Origin: HGM05232 sp036661515
Lineage (GTDB): Bacteria; Bacteroidota; Bacteroidia; Bacteroidales; Muribaculaceae
Length of the DNA stretch: 9,800 bases
Reading direction: 5' to 3'
Assembly (NCBI GenBank): GCA_036661515.1
Contig: JAVWYO010000075.1
Location: 1 to 9,800, forward strand
Shown: positions 6,115-9,800 of the stretch, piece by piece
Position numbering within the stretch: the stretch's first letter is position 1
Layout: each line of letters begins with the position of its first letter
Notes under the pieces: model-generated
The model's input: the letters and a program-made list of their open reading frames with translations, nothing else
What the model was told of the DNA's origin: nothing
Databases searched by the model: none
Made by a program: the position numbers and the translations under genes

Positions 6115-6954
6115 TTATTCTTCTTTCTTGTCGGGGTACATCATTGCTTCAACGCTTACATCATATTTTGATGCGCAATTATAGTTTAACAATAATGTCT
6201 TTCCAGCCATTATACCTGATAGGTTTTTGATGATATATTTTGGATATGGATCTTTGCCTATTTGAGGGATAACAGATTCTATTGATAAGTTAAATCCGCT
6301 TCTTGTAGCTACAACAGGGACTCCAGGAATAGTAATGTTCATTGCTGGCATCTTGTCGGCAAATTTTGCATTTGCAATTTTAATATCAGCTGTCATTTTT
6401 GCTATATCAAAATCGATACTATATAATGATGTTTCAGTAGTAAATGGTTTTGTTGGGTTCTCTGAGTCACGAACAGTTGTCTTTGTAATGTAATAAACAG
6501 GATCTTCACTTGTTGAGCGTACGTCATACATATTTTCAATTGTATAATCAAATTTCAACTGAGCATCATTGCCTGTAAAGAAAAATACGAGACCCGATAC
6601 ATCTTTTAGAATGTATTTAGGATCGGCAACTCCTTCAACGAAAGGAATAATTGATTCTTCTTTAATTTCAAAACCATCTTTTGTTACCTTAAATTTAACG
6701 CCTTTAAGTTCTAAGGTTGTCTTTTTCATTTCTGGAGAAAGTTGTACATCTTTCATTTTGATGTCCATCTTCAATGAAACTAAGTCCATGTTATAAACGA
6801 AAGTACTGCTTGATGTGGTAATGGTACCAGTACCAACTACGATAGCACGGATAGCCATGTGCTTAGAGAAACTCATTTCATTCTTAATCTCTCCTGTATT
6901 ACAAGAGGTAAGGAATAAAGCAACGATAGCAAAAAGAAATAAACTCTTTTTCAT
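6115..6954 (-). CDS. Two-repeat lipoprotein next to TonB-dependent receptor
   Basis: This 279-residue protein starts with a lipoprotein signal: MKK, a hydrophobic stretch and a lipobox LTSC with Cys18. The rest is an internal duplication: residues 54-145 and 178-266 align. Shared landmarks are a D-Lys-Met-Asp/Ala-Asp-Ile strand near each start, GF (94-95 / 220-221), SxIP (101-104 / 227-230), PKYI-K (112-117 / 238-243), SG (120-121 / 246-247) and YDV (143-145 / 264-266). Alternating hydrophobic strands suggest two beta-rich domains, perhaps small barrels of the calycin-like kind seen in Bacteroidota lipoproteins. I do not recognise a named family with certainty. The gene lies 54 bases downstream of the receptor gene with no -7 element between, so they are probably one operon. 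A surface or periplasmic partner in the receptor's uptake job is plausible but unproven. Confidence 0.85.
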   Translation of the reverse strand: MKKSLFLFAIVALFLTSCNTGEIKNEMSFSKHMAIRAIVVGTGTITTSSSTFVYNMDLVSLKMDIKMKDVQLSPEMKKTTLELKGVKFKVTKDGFEIKEESIIPFVEGVADPKYILKDVSGLVFFFTGNDAQLKFDYTIENMYDVRSTSEDPVYYITKTTVRDSENPTKPFTTETSLYSIDFDIAKMTADIKIANAKFADKMPAMNITIPGVPVVATRSGFNLSIESVIPQIGKDPYPKYIIKNLSGIMAGKTLLLNYNCASKYDVSVEAMMYPDKKEE

Positions 6955-7008
6955 AAATTGTTTTTTTTGATTGATTAATAAATTATGCTTTGTGGATTTT
7001 TATTTTAA

Positions 7009-9261
7009 TTATATATTTACTCTTAATGTGGCTCCAATTTGTGCCTCTCGCCCTCTTTGAACGAAAGCATTGCTCATAGATACAAAGTAAAACGTATCAT
7101 AGTGCGTATTTGTTATATTTTGTGCCCAACAATCGAGCGAATAATTTTTCTGTTCAAATCTTATTGATGCGCCAAGAAGTGCGTAAAATGGTTGTTTAAC
7201 GCTGTTTTCTTCATTCCAATAAATGTTACCCACTCCTCGCACATTTGCATTAAATATGATGTTTTCAAGCCAGCTTTTTTTAATTCCGAGAGAGTAGCTT
7301 GCTCCAGCATAGAATGTGTTTTGTGGTGCATAAGGAATATATTTACCAGCATAATTATATTTGCCATTATTGTAATCTACAAATTTAGCATTTGTATATC
7401 CATAACTTGCATTTATCTCTACACTATTGATAGGGCGTACTTTAATTGCTGCTTCAGCACCATAGCTACGTGTGTGTCCAGCATTTGTCATAATTCTGCC
7501 TGTCGTTGTGCCATCGGGGAATACGGTTAATTGCTGATCGGTGCAATCGATATAAAATAGTGAAATATCGGTCTGTATTTTGCGGTTAACGCATTCTATA
7601 TGTGCCCCAAGTTCATAAGTCCAACTCTTCTCTGGCTTATAACCTACGATGTCGTTTATGTCATATTGTGCACCTACACCCATAATTCCCATTAGTTTTT
7701 GTTGAAGTACGTCTGAAAACATCTGGGTGTTGAATCCTCCAGCTTTGTATCCTTTTGATATTGATGCGTATATGTTTGAGGGGCTTTCCATTGGTAGATG
7801 GTATAGCGCCGAGAATTTTGGCAATATTTCAAAGAATGATTTACTGAGATTTCCTCTCTCGTCAATGTTTACATTTTCTTGTCGATGAAGAGTAACTGTT
7901 GCATCATTAGTATCAACGCGCATGACTGAATATTGAGTGTTGCATTTACTGTTATAATCAAGAGTGGAATTTTCAAAATCGAAGCGTATTCCAGCCACAA
8001 AATCCCAATTCCCAAGTTTTAGGCTCGATTGATGGTATGCAGCGAGCCCGTAGCTATTGTTGCCAAATTCGCTATTAAGGATAAAATTACGGTCGTCCCA
8101 ACGAATAGGATAATCGGGGTTTATCTCGTTACGCTTTTCTTCAATTAGTTTTGAAATGCCAGCATCTTTAAAAGTAACCGGTGCATTCATATTTGTATTT
8201 CTATAAAATCCAAAAAGTCCAGCTAACCATTTATAGCTATTCTTATTATTCCCTTTTACAATGAAATCTTGGGTAATAGCATGTTCTTTTCGGGCTTGCG
8301 TGAGTGTAAAGTATGATATAGGGAGGAAGTCTTGGTCGAGTGTCATATTATCATCAATATATTGATAACTCGTAATACTCGATATTGAAATATCTTTGAT
8401 TTTCCAGTTAACTGTCACACCATCAGTGATGCTCGTCCTTTTATAGAAACATGTGTCATTATAATTTATTTCGCCCGTTTTAAGGTATGCATAAGGATAA
8501 CCACCTTGTCGAGAAATAGTGAGAGAGAAATTATTTTCTACATTTACATTTTTAGATGGCTTCCATTGTAATTTGAATCGGCCATTACCTTGCTTTTCCC
8601 AATCGCAATTTTTGTTATTGTGAATGTTTTTGAAGAATCCATCGGTTGAATAAAAAGAGCCAATAACAGCTAACCCCAAGTGGCTATTTATTTTGGTGTA
8701 ATAAGATAACGCTGCTTTATAGCTGTTGCCCGTTGAATACTCGCCAAGTACCCTCACACCCTGATAATTCAATGGCGATAGCGTATATATATTAATGAGC
8801 CCCCCCATAGTGTTGCGCCCAAATAGTGTGCTTTGTGGCCCTCTGAGCATCTCAATGCGTTCTATATCGATAAGATCGAAATCGTAATTATCCTTATTAA
8901 TAATAGGTACATTATCAATATTAAGGCCTATTACAGGCTGATCGATTCGAGTTCCTAATCCACGCACGTATATCGATGAAGTCATGCGCGATCCATAATT
9001 AGGGATAAATACATTAGGAACCATTTCACTAATATTCTTTATTGTAACTATATTTTGCCTTTCAATATTTTTCTTGCCAATAACAGTTGATGCAATAGGC
9101 TCATTTTGAAGATTAATACCCTGTTTAATTGCTGTTATAGATATTTCATCAAGATGAAGTATTGTGTCGGCTTTTGTAAATTGATTATCAGTTACAGCAA
9201 AACCGTTGAAAGCGATTCCAACGGCAAAGAAGAATATTAAAATTGATTTATAATGGCTCAA
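7009..9261 (-). CDS. TonB-dependent outer membrane receptor
   Basis: This 750-residue protein has a signal peptide (about 1-22, hydrophobic ILIFFFAVGIAFNGFA), a TonB-box-like LDEISIT (37-43), a plug domain of about 120 residues ending around RGPQSTLFGRNTMGG (140-154), and a beta-barrel to the end with the conserved GYKAGGFN segment. There is no N-terminal carboxypeptidase-like domain, so it is not of the SusC type. It is closer to the siderophore, haem or vitamin receptor group. The substrate cannot be deduced. The only usable start is TTG at 9261-9259: an in-frame TAG lies just upstream and the next ATG (about residue 80) would remove the signal peptide. A -7 element with a -33 TTG precedes it. 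The lipoprotein gene follows in the same direction. Frame and length are intact. Confidence 0.93.
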   Translation of the reverse strand: MSHYKSILIFFFAVGIAFNGFAVTDNQFTKADTILHLDEISITAIKQGINLQNEPIASTVIGKKNIERQNIVTIKNISEMVPNVFIPNYGSRMTSSIYVRGLGTRIDQPVIGLNIDNVPIINKDNYDFDLIDIERIEMLRGPQSTLFGRNTMGGLINIYTLSPLNYQGVRVLGEYSTGNSYKAALSYYTKINSHLGLAVIGSFYSTDGFFKNIHNNKNCDWEKQGNGRFKLQWKPSKNVNVENNFSLTISRQGGYPYAYLKTGEINYNDTCFYKRTSITDGVTVNWKIKDISISSITSYQYIDDNMTLDQDFLPISYFTLTQARKEHAITQDFIVKGNNKNSYKWLAGLFGFYRNTNMNAPVTFKDAGISKLIEEKRNEINPDYPIRWDDRNFILNSEFGNNSYGLAAYHQSSLKLGNWDFVAGIRFDFENSTLDYNSKCNTQYSVMRVDTNDATVTLHRQENVNIDERGNLSKSFFEILPKFSALYHLPMESPSNIYASISKGYKAGGFNTQMFSDVLQQKLMGIMGVGAQYDINDIVGYKPEKSWTYELGAHIECVNRKIQTDISLFYIDCTDQQLTVFPDGTTTGRIMTNAGHTRSYGAEAAIKVRPINSVEINASYGYTNAKFVDYNNGKYNYAGKYIPYAPQNTFYAGASYSLGIKKSWLENIIFNANVRGVGNIYWNEENSVKQPFYALLGASIRFEQKNYSLDCWAQNITNTHYDTFYFVSMSNAFVQRGREAQIGATLRVNI

Positions 9262-9293
9262 AGTCTATTTTTTAGTTATTATTTAAAACGATA

Positions 9294-9324
9294 CAAATTT
9301 ACAAACTCCAAATAGATTTGGCAA
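9294..9324 (-). promoter_or_regulatory. Promoter of the TonB receptor operon
   Basis: On the minus strand TAAATTTG (9301-9294) matches TAnnTTTG, and TTG (9324-9322) lies 20 bases upstream, the standard spacing. The start site would be about 25 bases before the TTG start codon. A perfect 6-bp inverted repeat, TCACTA-ATAA-TAGTGA (9325-9340), sits immediately upstream of the -33 and could be an operator. Confidence 0.6.
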
Positions 9325-9387
9325 TCACTAATAATAGTGAGTGAAACGTTAAATAAAATTACACAATAATTTATGATAGGTTATCAT
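9325..9387. promoter_or_regulatory. Two small inverted repeats between divergent promoters
   Basis: TCACTA-ATAA-TAGTGA (9325-9340) and ATGATA-GGT-TATCAT (9373-9387) are both perfect 6-bp inverted repeats. They differ in sequence. They lie between the minus-strand receptor promoter and the plus-strand promoter at 9411-9442, where regulator sites would be expected, but chance is not excluded in this AT-rich DNA. Confidence 0.25.
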
Positions 9388-9410
9388 CGCAAAGAGTTGT
9401 TATACTAATA

Positions 9411-9442
9411 TTTGTTTGACAACATTTAATTGCATATTTTTG
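9411..9442 (+). promoter_or_regulatory. Well-formed Bacteroidota promoter
   Basis: TTTG (9411-9414) and TATTTTTG (9435-9442) are 20 bases apart, matching both halves of the TTTG / TAnnTTTG promoter. Transcription would start near 9450 and run through the 24-codon frame, the folded stretch and the hairpin cluster toward the gene at 9781. Confidence 0.65.
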
Positions 9443-9470
9443 TAGCAATGTTAACCCTAAACTGTACAAT

Positions 9471-9545
9471 ATGAAACTTGTTATTACTTATATCCCTACT
9501 CCAGAGATGGCGCATATAAAGATGTATCCACCATATGGAAAATAG
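9471..9545 (+). CDS. 24-codon reading frame, possible leader or gene remnant
   Basis: The frame starts MKLVITYIPTPEMAHIKM and stops after 24 codons. The ATG lies about 20 bases after the expected transcript start of the promoter at 9411-9442, as for a normal gene. There is no Shine-Dalgarno site. It may be the 5' end of a gene broken by insertion of the hairpin-rich element that follows, or a leader peptide. I recognise no family. Confidence 0.3.
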   Translation: MKLVITYIPTPEMAHIKMYPPYGK

Positions 9546-9557
9546 CATGCAAATAAA

Positions 9558-9618
9558 TTATGGTTTGACTCTCGGAAGTTTTATTAAGAAGTGCATAAAA
9601 ACCATTTCGAGAGCATAA
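9558..9618 (+). other. Stretch with crossing inverted repeats, possible structured RNA
   Basis: ATGGTTT (9560-9566) is complementary to AAACCAT (9599-9605), and CTCTCG (9569-9574) to CGAGAG (9608-9613). The pairs cross, which is a pseudoknot topology. A nested alternative uses TTATG/CATAA (9558-9562 / 9614-9618), the same CTCTCG/CGAGAG helix, and TTTTAT/ATAAAA (9579-9584 / 9595-9600). The two folds exclude each other in part. All bases lie downstream of the promoter at 9411-9442, so the stretch is probably transcribed. Confidence 0.4.
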
Positions 9619-9655
9619 CTCCAAAAGCTGATAGAACGGAACATGCTGAATTTCG

Positions 9656-9668
9656 ATGCTGAAAGCAT
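9656..9668 (+). repeat. Mini-hairpin with GAA triloop
   Basis: ATGCT-GAA-AGCAT is a perfect 5-bp stem, with an extra G-U pair possible outside. It precedes the long stem-loop at 9681-9722 by 12 bases. Confidence 0.5.
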
Positions 9669-9680
9669 TAAATTTGCGTA

Positions 9681-9722
9681 ACCCGACGTCAGAGGGAGCG
9701 AAGCGAACGGCGACGTACGGGT
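9681..9722 (+). repeat. Long stem-loop with conserved 21-base loop, right copy
   Basis: ACCCGACGTC (9681-9690) pairs fully with GACGT-CGGGT (9712-9722) apart from one bulged A at 9717. The 21-base loop (9691-9711) contains GAGCGAAGCGAACG and matches the loop of the minus-strand copy at 35-77 in 16 of 21 positions. The stem sequence differs from that copy yet pairs as well, which argues that structure is selected. Confidence 0.65.
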
Positions 9723-9740
9723 ACATACCTCAACAAAACT

Positions 9741-9755
9741 GGTGCTGAAAGCACC
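9741..9755 (+). repeat. Mini-hairpin with GAA triloop
   Basis: GGTGCT-GAA-AGCACC is a perfect 6-bp stem. It lies 25 bases before the start codon at 9781 and follows the long stem-loop, mirroring the order in the left cluster read on the minus strand. Confidence 0.6.
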
Positions 9756-9780
9756 CAACAACATAAATATATAAATCGAC

Positions 9781-9800
9781 ATGAGCTATACAAAACTACT
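9781..9800 (+). CDS. Start of a gene, possibly IS200-type (Y1) transposase, cut by window end
   Basis: Only seven codons are visible: MSYTKLL. Short N-termini of this kind (Ser/Ala-Tyr-Thr-Lys/Gln-Leu-Leu/Tyr) are familiar from IS200/IS605-type single-domain Y1 transposases, and hairpins just upstream fit that class. No catalytic residue can be seen and seven residues cannot prove a family, so the call rests mostly on context. It has no Shine-Dalgarno site. Confidence 0.35.

Larger units (their letters stand above)
9546..9780. other. Non-coding hairpin-rich leader before the right-edge gene
   Basis: No gene is supported here. Two overlapping minus-strand frames exist but show no family features. 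TGCTGAA recurs at 9644-9650, 9657-9663 and 9743-9749. The order is folded stretch, GAA mini-hairpin, long stem-loop, GAA mini-hairpin, then the start codon at 9781. This is compatible with the left end of a transposon or REP-like unit. Confidence 0.5.

Noticed and set aside
6961..6968. Run of eight T as a terminator after the receptor gene
   Set aside because: On the coding strand it is an A-run just before the lipoprotein ATG, with no hairpin before it.
7192..7530. 112-codon plus-strand frame inside the TonB receptor gene
   Set aside because: It is antisense to a well-supported gene and its product, rich in Cys and Ile, shows no domain.
9496..9782. Two overlapping minus-strand reading frames of 74-76 codons
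   Set aside because: They run through the hairpin cluster and promoter-proximal leader, show no family features, and lack a promoter in that direction.

Overview
The window looks like chromosomal DNA from a Bacteroidota, most likely Bacteroidales, bacterium. It is AT-rich (individual 60-base lines I counted range from about 23 to 43 % GC). Gene starts lack Shine-Dalgarno sites with one exception. Several genes are preceded by the Bacteroidota -7 element TAnnTTTG. The gene content (TonB-dependent receptor next to a lipoprotein, membrane-anchored Mur ligase) also fits. I cannot fix the family or genus.

Layout. Positions 1-298 hold no gene but a cluster of small hairpins, then a promoter. Positions 299-2648 carry two plus-strand genes 4 bases apart: an alpha/beta hydrolase and a membrane-anchored MurF-type ligase. 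Positions 2673-4429 carry a minus-strand two-gene unit, an AAA-type ATPase followed by a DUF4276 protein, whose stop and start codons overlap. It looks like an inserted accessory cassette, because the next plus-strand gene, ddl (4855-6036), belongs functionally with the MurF-type ligase: Ddl makes D-Ala-D-Ala and MurF adds it to the peptidoglycan precursor. Positions 4430-4854 are a very AT-rich spacer with promoter-like elements in both directions. After ddl come a 24-base perfect AT palindrome and a 58-base hairpin, probably a two-way terminator. Positions 6115-9261 are a minus-strand pair: a TonB-dependent receptor with a TTG start, followed by a lipoprotein made of two related repeats.

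Positions 9262-9800 start with a spacer between divergent promoters. A good plus-strand promoter (9411-9442) then leads into a 24-codon reading frame, a stretch with crossing inverted repeats, a hairpin cluster, and the first seven codons of a gene that resembles the start of an IS200-type (Y1) transposase.

The least expected signal is that the hairpin clusters at the two window ends match. Each has a long stem-loop with a 21-base loop (16 of 21 bases identical, core GAGCRAAGCGAACG). The two stems differ in sequence but both pair, and each long hairpin is flanked by mini-hairpins, mostly with GAA triloops. The left copy points to the minus strand and the right copy to the plus strand, so each points out of the window. 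This resembles a REP-like structured repeat family, possibly linked to a Y1 transposase. The second candidate system is the ATPase-DUF4276 pair, which has the layout of ATPase plus TOPRIM-like defence modules; a defence role is inference only.
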